64,000 nucleotides of DNA from Salinactinospora qingdaonensis (GTDB taxonomy: Bacteria; Actinomycetota; Actinomycetes; Streptosporangiales; Streptosporangiaceae), in assembly GCF_039539445.1 (NCBI RefSeq), contig NZ_BAABDD010000018.1, forward strand, positions 1 through 64,000, written 5' to 3'. A model generated the notes under the pieces. That model was not told the DNA's origin, ran no database searches, and saw only the letters and a program-made list of their open reading frames with translations. Positions 51,770 through 61,501 of the stretch are shown here, in pieces (within the stretch, counting starts at the first letter, position 1; every line of letters begins with the position of its first letter). A program made the translations under genes and the position numbers.

Positions 51770-52816
51770 TCAGACCTGCTTGCGGCGCCTGCTCAGGTAG
51801 TTCTGCGCGAGGACCACCAGGATCAGAAACGAGCCGCTGACCACCTGTTGGTAGGCGGAGCTGAGGCTGCCGATCGCGTTGATGATGTTCTGGATGACGT
51901 TGAGCAGGAGCACGCCCACCAGCGACCCGGACACGAAGCCGTAGCCGCCGGCCAACAGCGTGCCGCCGATGACCACGGCCGAGATCGCGTCCAGTTCGAT
52001 GCCGATGCCGAAGATGGTCACCCCCGAGCCCAGCCACACCGCGTTGAGGGCACCGGCCAGACCGGCGCACAGGCCGGAGAGGGTGTAGGCGGTGATCTTG
52101 GTGCGCGCCACTGGCACCCCCAGCAGCGCCGCCGCGTCCTCGTTGCCGCCGACCGCGTAGAGGTTCTGGCCCCACCCGGTGCGGCGCAGCATCAGCCCGC
52201 CGATGGTGAAAAGGACGATCACCAGGAACACCGGGTAGCCGATGCCGGCTATGCGGTCCTGCACTATCGGAGTGAGGAGCAGCCCGTCGGGTACCACGTA
52301 GGTCTCGGTGCCCTCGTCGGAGACGGCGAGCATGAGCCCCCATGCGCCGAGCATGGTCGCCAGGGTGACGATGAAGGGCGCCAGTCGCGCGCGGGCGATG
52401 AGCACGCCGTTGAGCATGCCGATCAGCCCGCACACCACGAGCGGGAGCGCGAGCGCCGCCAGGCTGCCGAACTGCGACGCCCACGCGGCCAGCACCCCGG
52501 CCAGGGCGAACACAGTGCCCACCGACAGGTCGATACCGCCGGTGATGATCACGAACGTCATCCCCAGCGCGATGATCGCGGGGAAGGCCGCGCCGACCGC
52601 GATGTGGTTGAGGTTGCCCAGGCTGAAGAAGCTGTCGAGCGTCAGTGACGCGACGGCCAGGACGATCAGCAGCACTACTAAGGCGCCGTGGCGCTGAACG
52701 AACTCCGTGGCGACTCCGCCGCGCTCGCCGTTGCCGGCGGGCGGTTGCCGCCCGGTGTCGCCGTCCGGTCCCACAGCGCCGAGCTCGACCACCGCCGTGC
52801 TTTTCCCCGTGGTCAT
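51770..52816 (-). CDS. Sugar ABC transporter permease (RbsC/YtfT-like)
   Basis: 348 residues with about 8-10 membrane segments and the family signature 'AIIALGMTFVIITGGIDLSVGTVFALAGVLAAW', plus the cytoplasmic 'VGGNEDAAALLGVPVARTKITAY' loop that contacts the ATPase. An N-terminal hydrophilic stretch of about 40 residues is not conserved. ATG at 52816 has GGGGGAAG upstream and overlaps the other permease's stop. One of two permeases, so the membrane unit is a heterodimer, as in YtfT/YjfF. Confidence 0.93.
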   Translation of the reverse strand: MTTGKSTAVVELGAVGPDGDTGRQPPAGNGERGGVATEFVQRHGALVVLLIVLAVASLTLDSFFSLGNLNHIAVGAAFPAIIALGMTFVIITGGIDLSVGTVFALAGVLAAWASQFGSLAALALPLVVCGLIGMLNGVLIARARLAPFIVTLATMLGAWGLMLAVSDEGTETYVVPDGLLLTPIVQDRIAGIGYPVFLVIVLFTIGGLMLRRTGWGQNLYAVGGNEDAAALLGVPVARTKITAYTLSGLCAGLAGALNAVWLGSGVTIFGIGIELDAISAVVIGGTLLAGGYGFVSGSLVGVLLLNVIQNIINAIGSLSSAYQQVVSGSFLILVVLAQNYLSRRRKQV

Positions 52817-53775
52817 TTCTTCCCCCGCTCCCTCGCTACGTAGACGGCCGCGATGATCACCACGGTCTGGGCGATCTGCGTCCACGACGGCGGCAGGTCG
52901 TGCTTGATCAGAGTCGAGACGAGCAACTGCATCAGCACCGCTCCGGCTACTGTGCCGGCGACCCGCACCCGGCCGCCCTGCAACGGGGTGCCGCCGACCA
53001 CCACGGCCGTGATCGCCGACAGCTCGATGAGCACGCCAAGGGAGTTGGGGTCGCTGGCCTGGAGCCGCGCCGTGGCCAGCACGCCGGCGATGGCCGCGAA
53101 CAGCCCGCACAACACGTAGACCGCCAGCAGGGTGCGCTGCACCGGCAGGCCGGACAGCTCGCTGGCACGGCGGTTACCGCCAATGGCCACGATCTGGCGG
53201 CCGAAGGTGGTGCGCCGCACGATGAAGACCACCAGCGCGATGAGCGCCACGGAGATCCAAACCAGGTAGGGCACCCCCAGGACGGAGCCGGCGCCCAGTT
53301 CGCGGATGCCGGGGTTGCGGATTCCCTCCAATTGGGGCAGCAGCACCAGCGACAGGCCGCGCCCACCGATCATCATCGCCAGCGTCGCCACGATCGCTTG
53401 GACCCCGGCGAAGGCCACCAAGGCGCCGTTGACCGCGCCGGCCGCCGCACCGGCGACCAGGGCGACCAGGATGGCCACCACCGGGCCATAGCCCAGATAC
53501 AGCGAGATCATGGCCGCGGCCAGTGCCATCACCGAGCCCACCGACAGGTCGATACCGCCGGTGGCGATCACCAGCGCCATCCCCAACGAGAGGATCAGCA
53601 CCGGAGTGACCTGCACGGCTTGGGTACGGAAGTTCTCCAGTGACAGAAAGTGCGGCGTGAAGACGATGTTGAAGACCAAGAGCGCCGCGACGCCGATGTA
53701 GACGCCGTACTCCTGGAGCCAGGGGATGATCCGTTCGCGGTCGATGCGCAACCGGGGTATATCGAGCGCAGTCAC
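52813..53775 (-). CDS. Sugar ABC transporter permease (YjfF/RbsC-like)
   Basis: 320 residues; 'LILSLGMALVIATGGIDLSVGSVMALAAAMISL' and 'AIGGNRRASELSGLPVQRTLLAVYVL' are the CUT2 permease motifs. It overlaps the ATPase gene upstream and the second permease downstream by four bases each. Pairs with 51770-52816 to form the transmembrane channel. Confidence 0.93.
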   Translation of the reverse strand: MTALDIPRLRIDRERIIPWLQEYGVYIGVAALLVFNIVFTPHFLSLENFRTQAVQVTPVLILSLGMALVIATGGIDLSVGSVMALAAAMISLYLGYGPVVAILVALVAGAAAGAVNGALVAFAGVQAIVATLAMMIGGRGLSLVLLPQLEGIRNPGIRELGAGSVLGVPYLVWISVALIALVVFIVRRTTFGRQIVAIGGNRRASELSGLPVQRTLLAVYVLCGLFAAIAGVLATARLQASDPNSLGVLIELSAITAVVVGGTPLQGGRVRVAGTVAGAVLMQLLVSTLIKHDLPPSWTQIAQTVVIIAAVYVARERGKK

Positions 53776-55487
53776 CGGCCCTCCTCTCGCGCGGGGCCCT
53801 TGCCCGCGCCCGCTGTGGCCCGGGTGTCGGCGGTGTCTTCGCCGGTTGTGACGGTGCCGTCGGCTGATGTCGCGGCGGTGCCGGTAGGGGGAAGCGTCGC
53901 GGGGCTGGTCTCGGCGGCGCCGGCCTCGGGTGGGTCGATGTCGGCGCCGGCGTCGGCGATGGCCGACATCAACCCGCCCTCGCTGACCTCGTCGCCGGTG
54001 AGCTCCCCCACGACGGCGCCGTCTTTGAGCACCACCACGCGGTCGGCGCCCTCGATCAACTCCTCCACGTCTGAGGAGATGAGCATGACTCCCAGCCCTT
54101 CGGCGGCCAGCTCGTCGACCAAGCGCTGCACCTCGGCCTTGGCGCCGACGTCGATGCCGCGGGTGGGCTCGTCGAGCAGTAACACCGTGGGGTTGAGCGC
54201 CAGCCAGCGGGCGAGTAGGACCTTCTGCTGGTTGCCGCCGGAGAGTTCGGCGACCTTCTGTCGGGTTCCGGCCGCCTTGATGCGGAGGCGTCTGACGAAG
54301 ACGTCGACGACGCGGTCGATGCGGCGCTCGGAGACCAGCCCGAAACGCGACATGCGCGGCATCGCCGCGAGCGCGATGTTCTCGCGCACCGAAAGTTCGG
54401 GGATGATGCCCTCGCTCTTGCGGTCCTCGGGCAGCATGCTGATGCCCGCGCGGATCGCCGCCGCCGTGGAGCGGCGCCGCAGCGGCACTCCGGCGACCGT
54501 GATCCGGCCGGACTCCAGGGGCAGCGCGCCGGCGATGGCCCGGGCGGTCTCGGTACGGCCCGACCCCAACAACCCACCCAGTCCGAGCACCTCACCCGGG
54601 TGGATCGCCAGGGAGACGCCGTGGAGCTGCTGGCGGGCGTTGAGGTCGTCAGCGACCAGCACCGGCTCCTCGGCGCGCGCTTGGTGCGGGCCACCGAAGG
54701 TGGTGGAGCCCTGGCGTTCGATCTGTTCCATGTCCCGGCCGAGCATCAGCGAGATCAGTCGCAGTCGCTCCAGGTCGGCCATTGCGCCGGTGTGCACCAC
54801 GCGGCCTTCGCGCAGCACGGTGACGCGGTCGCAGATCCGGTACAGCTCGTCCAGCCGGTGGCTGACGTAGACCACGGTGATTTTGCGCTCGCGTAGGGTG
54901 TCGATCACCGAGAACAGAGTCTCGACCTCGCGCGGCTCCAGGGAAGAGGTGGGCTCGTCCATGATCACGACCCGGGCCTCGGCCATGACGGCGCGCGCCA
55001 GGGCCACCATCTGCCGAGCTCCCATGGACAGGCCCTGCAACGGCCGGGTCACGTCGACCTCGACTCCATAGTCGCGCAGGATCGTGGCCGCCTCGCGGTG
55101 CATGCGAGGGAAGTCGATGAGCCCGAAGCGTCGCGGTTCGCGCCCCAGGAACAGGTTGCGCGCCACGCTGAGCAGCGGGATCAGGTTGACTTCCTGGTAG
55201 ATGGTGGAGATCCCGGCCTGTTGGGCGCGCAGCGGAGTGTCGAAGCGCACGTCCTCGCCCTGGTAGCGCACCTGCCCACCGTCGGGGGCGTAGACCCCGG
55301 TGAGGACCTTGATCAGCGTCGACTTACCCGCGCCGTTCTCGCCGACCAAGGCGTGCACCTCGCCGTGAGAGAGCTCGAAGTCGACCTCGTCGAGCGCGAG
55401 CACGCCGGGGAACCGCTTGGTGAGTCCGCGGGTCCGCAGGATGGAGGCAGCCTCGTCGGCCCCGCCCTGCGCTGCGGTAGCGGTCAT
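53772..55487 (-). CDS. Sugar ABC transporter double ATP-binding protein (YtfR/RbsA-like)
   Basis: 571 residues with two nucleotide-binding domains. The first has Walker A 'GENGAGKST', signature 'LSMGARQMVALARAV' and Walker B 'VVIMDEPTSSL'. The second has a degenerate Walker A ('GLLGSGRTE'), signature 'LSGGNQQKVLLARWLA' and 'VLLLDEPTRGIDVGA'. This asymmetry is normal for CUT2 ATPases. A long Ala/Thr/Pro-rich C-terminal tail (about 515-571) is unusual and probably disordered. ATG 55487 is preferred by ribosome-site spacing; GTG 55493 is possible. Confidence 0.95.
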   Translation of the reverse strand: MTATAAQGGADEAASILRTRGLTKRFPGVLALDEVDFELSHGEVHALVGENGAGKSTLIKVLTGVYAPDGGQVRYQGEDVRFDTPLRAQQAGISTIYQEVNLIPLLSVARNLFLGREPRRFGLIDFPRMHREAATILRDYGVEVDVTRPLQGLSMGARQMVALARAVMAEARVVIMDEPTSSLEPREVETLFSVIDTLRERKITVVYVSHRLDELYRICDRVTVLREGRVVHTGAMADLERLRLISLMLGRDMEQIERQGSTTFGGPHQARAEEPVLVADDLNARQQLHGVSLAIHPGEVLGLGGLLGSGRTETARAIAGALPLESGRITVAGVPLRRRSTAAAIRAGISMLPEDRKSEGIIPELSVRENIALAAMPRMSRFGLVSERRIDRVVDVFVRRLRIKAAGTRQKVAELSGGNQQKVLLARWLALNPTVLLLDEPTRGIDVGAKAEVQRLVDELAAEGLGVMLISSDVEELIEGADRVVVLKDGAVVGELTGDEVSEGGLMSAIADAGADIDPPEAGAAETSPATLPPTGTAATSADGTVTTGEDTADTRATAGAGKGPAREEGR

Positions 55488-55613
55488 CGCCACTGTTCCT
55501 TCCTGTTGTCTGTCGCTCCCACGCGGTGGCGCCGGAGCGATCCAGCCGGACCGGCGGGACCGGCCGGGTGGTACGGCCCGGCCGGTCCCGCCACTGCCGA
55601 TGGCCCCTGCGGG

Positions 55614-56723
55614 CTAGTAGGCATTGGGCAGTTCTTCTTCGGCGTTCTCGGCGGTGTACTCGCGGTCGGAGATGATCAGTTCGACCGGGACGTCCTCGCC
55701 CTTGCCGAAGGCCTCGTGGGCGTCGAAGGCCAGCGGGCCGAAGCGGGGGTTGGACTCGATGACCGCGTAGATCCAGCCGTCGATGATGTTCTGTACCGCC
55801 GTCTCGGTCCCGTCGATCGTGACGATCTTGACGTCGCCGGGCTCCTTGCCCGCTCCGCGCAGCGCGGTGACCGCGCCGATGCCCATCTCGTCGTTCTCGG
55901 CGTAGACGCCGTCGATGTCGGGCTCGGACTGGATGAGCTGCTCGGTGACCGACTGGCCCCCTTCGCGGGTGAACTCGCCGGTCTGCTCGAAGACCAACTC
56001 GATGTCGGGCGCCTTCTCCGCGACACGGTCCTTGAAGCCCTTGGTGCGTTCGGTCGTGACGTTGTTGCCGGGGGTGCCCAGCAGGATGGCGACTTTGCCT
56101 TCGCCGTCGAGCGCCTCGATCATCTGGTCGGCGGCGCGCCGGCCCTGCTCGACGAAGTCGGAGCCGATGAAGGTGACGTAGTCCTCGCAGGGGGTGCCGT
56201 TGATCTGGCGGTCGATGGTGACGATGGGCACCTGCTTGCGCTCGGCCTCGGCGAGGACGGGCTCCCAGCCGTCGGAGTTGAGCGGGGCGATGATCAACAG
56301 TTCGGCGCCCTGCGACATCAGCCCTTGGACGTCGCTGATCTGCTGGGAGAACTCCGATTGGGCGTTGGCGGTGATCAGCTCGATGCCGCGTTTCTCGGCC
56401 TCGTCTTCGATGGAGGCGGTCTCGGTGATGCGGAAGGGGTTGGATTCCGCCTCAGACTGCGAGAAGCCGACCTTCATTTCCGACAGGTCGAATCCCTCCA
56501 TGCCGAACTGCTCGATGTTGCAGGTCTCGTCACTGCCCGCGGCGTCGTCGAGCACCTGGGCCTGCGCCTCGGTGTCGCCAGACGGCTGCTCGGAGGCGAC
56601 GTCGTCCTCCCCCCGCGCGCAGGACGTGGCCAACAGGGTCAGCGCCGTACAGGTGACCGCGGTGAAGACCGTTGCCGTGCGTCGGGGGGAGCGCCCGGCG
56701 CGGTCGAAGAGATCAATTGCCAT
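55614..56723 (-). CDS. Sugar-binding lipoprotein of ABC transporter (YtfQ/RbsB-like)
   Basis: 369 residues. A signal peptide ends in the lipobox 'LLATSC', with lipidated C35. The mature part begins with an acidic linker and continues as a periplasmic-binding-protein I fold ('KVGFSQSEAESNPFRITETASIEDEAEKRG', 'AELLIIAPLNSDGWEPVLAEAERKQVPIVTIDRQI'). The 'FSQSEAESNPFR' pattern is typical of YtfQ, a galactofuranose binder, so furanose sugars such as arabinofuranose or galactofuranose are likely ligands. ATG at 56723 after GGAGG. First gene of the transporter operon. Confidence 0.93.
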   Translation of the reverse strand: MAIDLFDRAGRSPRRTATVFTAVTCTALTLLATSCARGEDDVASEQPSGDTEAQAQVLDDAAGSDETCNIEQFGMEGFDLSEMKVGFSQSEAESNPFRITETASIEDEAEKRGIELITANAQSEFSQQISDVQGLMSQGAELLIIAPLNSDGWEPVLAEAERKQVPIVTIDRQINGTPCEDYVTFIGSDFVEQGRRAADQMIEALDGEGKVAILLGTPGNNVTTERTKGFKDRVAEKAPDIELVFEQTGEFTREGGQSVTEQLIQSEPDIDGVYAENDEMGIGAVTALRGAGKEPGDVKIVTIDGTETAVQNIIDGWIYAVIESNPRFGPLAFDAHEAFGKGEDVPVELIISDREYTAENAEEELPNAY

Positions 56724-56978
56724 GTTCAGCCTCCACCAAAGAAGGGTGTGCGAGCCGTTCAGCAAGCCGCGCGGTTGGCGAGGTTCGCCGGGTGGCCGCC
56801 GATAGACGAAAATCGGGGTATCGGGGACTCGTGGGGTCGGGGGCGGATCGAGGTCCGCTCGGGGCCGCAGGCGGTCTGCCCGGGCTGGGGGCCGCCGGTG
56901 CCGGCGGGCACCGGCGGCGTTGTGGGGCGGGGCCGCCCGCTGTCGGGAAGGGGCGGCGGGCGGCCCGTCAAGTGACGG

Positions 56979-59258
56979 TCAGGCCCAGGGGTCCTCCAGG
57001 GCCCAGGTCACGTCCTCGTTGAAGGACTCCGAGGTTTCGTAGGCCTCGGGGCCGCCGACGCCGGCGAGCCAGAGTTCGGCGGCGTAGTGGCGCAGGTACT
57101 GGTCGGGGAAGTTGTAGGAGCGGAAGGAGACTCCGGAGCCGGCCAGGCCGGGCACTGCGCACCAGGTGGCGTCTTGGTGGAACAGCTCCGAGCCGTCGGA
57201 GGCTTCGCGCCGGACGCGGGAGTCGCGGTGACGCAGGTACTCGCCGGGGTAGTTCAGCGATTCCAGCGAGTAGCACTGGTCGTCGGCCAGGCCGGGGACG
57301 ATCCGCCAGGTGGCGTCCTCCTTGAGCAGCTCCGAGCTGTCGTCGTCGACGACCTCGGTGAAGCCCAGGGAGTCCTGGTGGCGGATGTAGCGTTCGGTGT
57401 AGCCAGGGGTGGTGACCCGCAGGGAGCGCAGCTCGTCCACGGGCAGCTCGACCGATCCGCTGACCGGTCGGCCGGCGATCAGGTCCTCGTGGGCGGCCTT
57501 GACCCGCTCAAGGTCGATCTTGAGCCGCTGGCGGTCATAGGTCCACATCCCGTTGAGCTCATTCTCGACGTCGGTGATCTCGGTGTAGATGGCGGCGGAG
57601 AGCCCGTTGGTGCGCTCCAGGCGCTGCACACCGGCGGTCAGGCCGACATAGCGCGTGGTCAGGGACTCGCTGTCGGAGACCATCTCGTAGCCGAACCCGT
57701 TGCCCGGGCTCCATTCGTGCTCCTCGAAGCGCAGCCCGAGGCCGCCGTACTCGCCGAGGATCGAGATCCGCTCGTCGGAGGCGGGGGTGGGGTCGCCGGG
57801 GCCGACGTAGATGTGAGAGTCGACGGCGTCGCCGTTGCCGGTGTCGAACCAGCCCGAGGCGCCGGTGACCAGCCGCGAGGGGTCCATGTCGGCGACCTCG
57901 TCGGTGATGCGCGCCCCGTCGTATTGGCCCCAGCCCTCGTTGAAGGGAATCCAGTGGGTGATGGAGGGGAAGTTGTGGTGCTGGTCGATCATCTCGGCCA
58001 GCTCGTGCTCGTACTGCTCCTGGGCGGCCTCGTCGGGGCTATGGGCCATGGAGGGCATGTCCTGCCAGACGAGCATGCCCAGGCGGTCGGCCCAGTAGTA
58101 CCAACGGTCGGGCTCGACCTTGACGTGCTTGCGGATGGTGTTGAAGCCCAGGTCCTTCTGCGCCTGGATGTCGAACTTCAGCGCTTCGTCGGTGGGCGCG
58201 GTGGAGATGCCGTCGGGCCAGTACCCCTGGTCCAGAGCGCCCATCTGGAACACGTACTCGCCGTTGAGCACGGGGCGCAGCACGCCGTCGACCATCTCGG
58301 TGTCGATGGAGCGCATGCCGGCGTAGCTCTCGACCCGGTCGCGGACCTTGTTCTTGTCGCCGCGTTCGAGGGTGACCTCGACGTCGTAGAGGAAGGGGTC
58401 ATCGGGTGACCACAGGTGAGGATCGGGCACCGGCACCTCGATCGTGGACTCGGGCTCGCCGGTGGCAGTGCCGACCACGGTGTCGCCGTCGCGGACGGTG
58501 ACCCGGGCGGTGGTTCCGCCGTCGCGCACGGCGTGGACGACGGCGTCGAGGTGTTCGCCGGCCACGTCGGGGGTCAGGTCCAGCTTCGTGATGTTGGCGG
58601 GATCGACCGGCTCCATCCACACCGTCTGCCAGATGCCGGAGTAGGAGGTGTAGAAGATGCCGCCAGGGTTGTTGCGCTGTTTGCCCACGGCTTGCTGGCC
58701 GGAGTCGGTGGGATCGTGGACGCCGACCACGATCTCGTTCTCGCCCTCTTGCAGGGCGTCGGTCATGTCGAAGGAGAAGCGGTCGTAGCCGCCGCGGTGG
58801 TCGCCCATCTTGGTGCCGTTGACCCAGACATCGGCTTCCCAGTCCACGGCGTCGAAGTGGAGCTTGACGTGGCGGTCGTCCCAGGAGTCGGGGACGGTGA
58901 AGGTACGGCGGTACCACATCCGGTCGGTGTCCTCGACAATCCCGGAAAGAGCGGACTCCACCGGGTAGGGGACGAGGATTTCGCGATCGAGGGGGCGGCC
59001 GAAGGGCGGCTCATCGCCCTCTTGGGCCGGCGCCCACTCCCACGTGCCGTTGAGGTTCTGCCATTCGTCGCGCACCAACTGCGGACGCGGGTACTCCGGT
59101 AGCGCGTTGCTCGGCGATACGTCATCGGTCCAGGGGGTCTCCAGCGGAGGTTCTTGGGGGCTCCACTCCTGGGCCTGGGCCGTGGTGACGACCGTAAGCG
59201 GCAGGACAAGGGCGGTGGCCGCGGCTGTCGCCCTAGCCAGAAGGGAGCGGGTGCGCAT
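56979..59258 (-). CDS. Secreted GH2 glycosidase with C-terminal CBM42-like domain
   Basis: 759 residues. A signal peptide ('LLARATAAATALVLPLTVVTTAQAQ') is followed by GH2 jelly-roll, immunoglobulin and TIM-barrel domains. Catalytic acid/base E441 is in 'PFNEGWGQYD' and nucleophile E503 in 'ILGEYGG'. The C-terminal 140 residues ('YIRHQDSLGFTEVVDDDSS...LRHRDSRVRRE') form an AbfB/CBM42-like trefoil that binds arabinofuranose side chains. This suggests a beta-galactosidase or related enzyme acting on arabinose-decorated polysaccharide. The ATG at 59258 gives a normal signal peptide, though no strong ribosome site precedes it; an open frame continues to 59345. A LacI-like operator lies about 150 bases upstream. 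Confidence 0.9.
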   Translation of the reverse strand: MRTRSLLARATAAATALVLPLTVVTTAQAQEWSPQEPPLETPWTDDVSPSNALPEYPRPQLVRDEWQNLNGTWEWAPAQEGDEPPFGRPLDREILVPYPVESALSGIVEDTDRMWYRRTFTVPDSWDDRHVKLHFDAVDWEADVWVNGTKMGDHRGGYDRFSFDMTDALQEGENEIVVGVHDPTDSGQQAVGKQRNNPGGIFYTSYSGIWQTVWMEPVDPANITKLDLTPDVAGEHLDAVVHAVRDGGTTARVTVRDGDTVVGTATGEPESTIEVPVPDPHLWSPDDPFLYDVEVTLERGDKNKVRDRVESYAGMRSIDTEMVDGVLRPVLNGEYVFQMGALDQGYWPDGISTAPTDEALKFDIQAQKDLGFNTIRKHVKVEPDRWYYWADRLGMLVWQDMPSMAHSPDEAAQEQYEHELAEMIDQHHNFPSITHWIPFNEGWGQYDGARITDEVADMDPSRLVTGASGWFDTGNGDAVDSHIYVGPGDPTPASDERISILGEYGGLGLRFEEHEWSPGNGFGYEMVSDSESLTTRYVGLTAGVQRLERTNGLSAAIYTEITDVENELNGMWTYDRQRLKIDLERVKAAHEDLIAGRPVSGSVELPVDELRSLRVTTPGYTERYIRHQDSLGFTEVVDDDSSELLKEDATWRIVPGLADDQCYSLESLNYPGEYLRHRDSRVRREASDGSELFHQDATWCAVPGLAGSGVSFRSYNFPDQYLRHYAAELWLAGVGGPEAYETSESFNEDVTWALEDPWA

Positions 59259-59752
59259 GCCGCCGAAGCGGCGAGGAGGATGCGAGGGGGGATCGAGATA
59301 GACGGGGAAGCGTCTCACCTGAAGCCTCCGGATCATGGGGGTCATGAGTCACGCGGCCGGAGTGACAAGCCGCGGGGGTGTTCCGTACGTCTTTTACAAC
59401 GTAGGAAATCCGGTTTCTCCATGATGAGACCACAGTCACACGTGCCTGTCTAGTCCTCGATTGAAGATCGGTTGACTTCCGCGATTCAGCACTACACAGC
59501 ATCTCCAATCAAGATCGAATGAGCGAACCTGGTATGCGAAGCGACCATCAGTGATGTATAACGATGTAAAAGTCAGCATCGATTCCGGGCACCGAACACC
59601 GTCGAGCACGCCGAGGACCCTGCTGGCCCATACGTTGGTAAACGTCTTCCCCCACCACCACGGCGCTTCCGGACCCGCTCCGTGGGCACCGCCCGCTGCC
59701 AAGCGGACCGCGCCAGGTAAGCGGGGCAGGGCGTGTGTGCGAAGGGAGCGCT
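59259..59752. promoter_or_regulatory. Divergent control region of GH2 gene and LacI regulator
   Basis: 494 bases. GAAATCCGGTTTC at 59405-59417 is a palindromic LacI-like operator. The region from 59440 to 59600 is lower in GC and presumably carries promoters for both directions. No gene is supported. Confidence 0.6.
59405..59417. promoter_or_regulatory. LacI-family operator-like palindrome upstream of GH2 gene
   Basis: GAAATCCGGTTTC has GAAA/TTTC arms about a CCGG-type core, close to but one base longer than the site before the PL11 lyase (GAAAGCGGTTTC). The neighbouring LacI regulator (59753-60775) is the natural candidate. Confidence 0.55.
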
Positions 59753-60775
59753 GTGGTCATCAGCCTGAAAGACGTCGCCAAGCGCGCGGGCGTCTCGGTC
59801 AAGACGGTTTCTAACGTCGTCAACGGCTACCGGCACGTCACCCCAGCCACCCGGCAGCGGGTGCAGCAGGTCATCGACGAACTGGGGTACCGTCCCAACC
59901 TCACGGCACGCCACCTGCGCAAGGGCCGAACCGGGATCATCGCGTTAGCACTGCCCGAACTGGGCAACCCCTACTTCGCCGAACTCGCCAACGCCGTGAT
60001 CAACTACGCGGCCGGCCTGGATTACATCGTCCTGCTCGACCCCACCAACGGGCGTCGCGACCAGGAGATCCTGTTCGCGCAAGGGTTCCGGGCACGGCTG
60101 ATCGACGGGCTCATCCTCAGCCCGATCGAGCTGGAAAACGAGGACCTCCTCGCCCGCGGCCACGACGCACCGCTGGTCCTGCTGGGGGAACGCGAGTACG
60201 AGGCCCCCCACGACCACATTGCCATCGACAACGTCGCCGCCGCGCGCACCGCCACCCAGCACCTGCTCGACCTGGGGCGCGAGCGCGTGGCCTTCATCGG
60301 CGCCCGGCAGGGCCGATCGCGTCAACCCGCCCACCTGCGACTGCGCGGCTGGCGCGAGGTGATGTCGGAGACGGCGGCCGGGGGCGGGGACGACCTGGTC
60401 GCCACCACCGACGGCTACGGACGGGAAGACGGCGCACAGGGGATGGCACGGCTGCTGGACTCGGGGGCCGCCCCCGACGCGGTCTTCTGCTACAACGACG
60501 TCGTCGCCATCGGCGCCATGCGCACCCTGGCCGAGCGGGGGCTGCGCGTGCCCGAGGATGTCGCCGTGGTCGGGTTCGACAACATAGAGGATGGCCGGTA
60601 CTGCTCGGCGACCCTGACCACGATCGCCCCCCACAAGCAGGCCATCGCCGAAGCGGCCGTCGACGCGCTGCTGAGCCGGTTGGACGGCGCCGAGGAGGAA
60701 AAAGAGGCCGCCCCGCGCCACGTCCGGCCGGGATTCGCCCTCATCCGGCGGGAAAGCACCCTGGGACGGCCATAG
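59753..60775 (+). CDS. LacI-family transcriptional regulator
   Basis: 340 residues. N-terminal HTH and hinge: 'SLKDVAKRAGVSVKTVSNVVNGYRHVTPATRQRVQQVIDELGYRPNLTARHLRKGRTGIIAL', followed by a periplasmic-binding-protein-like effector domain ('GLILSPIELENEDLL', 'AVFCYNDVVAIGAMRTLAERGLRVPEDVAVVGFDNIEDGRY'). GTG start at 59753 with AAGGGAG upstream. Divergent from the GH2 gene and next to the sugar ABC operon, so it probably represses them until the sugar arrives. Effector sugar unknown. Confidence 0.94.
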   Translation: MVISLKDVAKRAGVSVKTVSNVVNGYRHVTPATRQRVQQVIDELGYRPNLTARHLRKGRTGIIALALPELGNPYFAELANAVINYAAGLDYIVLLDPTNGRRDQEILFAQGFRARLIDGLILSPIELENEDLLARGHDAPLVLLGEREYEAPHDHIAIDNVAAARTATQHLLDLGRERVAFIGARQGRSRQPAHLRLRGWREVMSETAAGGGDDLVATTDGYGREDGAQGMARLLDSGAAPDAVFCYNDVVAIGAMRTLAERGLRVPEDVAVVGFDNIEDGRYCSATLTTIAPHKQAIAEAAVDALLSRLDGAEEEKEAAPRHVRPGFALIRRESTLGRP

Positions 60776-61160
60776 GGCACTGCCCCGAACAGCCCACCCG
60801 CGCCGGCCACGCCACGTCGTCGACGCCGGTGCTGAACGCGACCACGGAGACCCCCAGTGCTTCCCCTACCACCGCTCTCCCCTACCGTGCCGGCGACGGC
60901 GCCGCGCCGCTAGCGGCGAACAGCCCGAGCCTACGCCGCTGACACGCTCCAGCCCGGCCTGGCGGCGAGCGCGGTAGAGCCGGGCCGCGACCTGGCTCGC
61001 CGACGAGGCGCCGCGGCCCGCCCGATCTCAGCGAGCGACTCGGGGGCTTCTAGGGGAGGTCAAGCGGGGTGGGGTGGCTCGTGCGTTGCTCGTCGCGTGG
61101 CCTTGGTAGTCGTGGCGGATAGGGGCCTGGCGTTTGCCCGGCTCGGAGAACTCAGTGTCC

Positions 61161-61196
61161 GCTCGCGCCTCGATCGCTTCGCGATCTCAGCAGCCT
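61161..61196 (+). repeat. Dispersed intergenic repeat copy
   Basis: GCTCGCGCCTCGATCGCTTC followed by GCGATCTCAGCAGCC: the inner GATCGC-TT-GCGATC forms a hairpin. Differs from the copies at 15574 and 61611 by a few bases. Confidence 0.65.
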
Positions 61197-61501
61197 CAAG
61201 GGGACGCTATGGCTGCGGACGAGTAGAAACGACGCGGGCGGCTGCCGGGGTGAGGCACTGTCGCTGCCGCACACGACATCGCCCCGCCCCAACCTCGCCC
61301 TTCCCCCAAGGTCCCTGCGCTCCAAAACATTGCTGCCGCATGGGGGTCGCTGTCGTGGAGGGTGTGGTGCTATGGCGGGGAATACAGCGGTGGGCCGGCG
61401 GTCTCTGTGGGATCGGTGGCAAAGGGCGCCCCAGAAGGCGTTGAGCCCCAGCACCCCAGCCCGCCCCACCCCAGCCTCAGGCTGTCCGTTGCGGTACTCA
61501 T

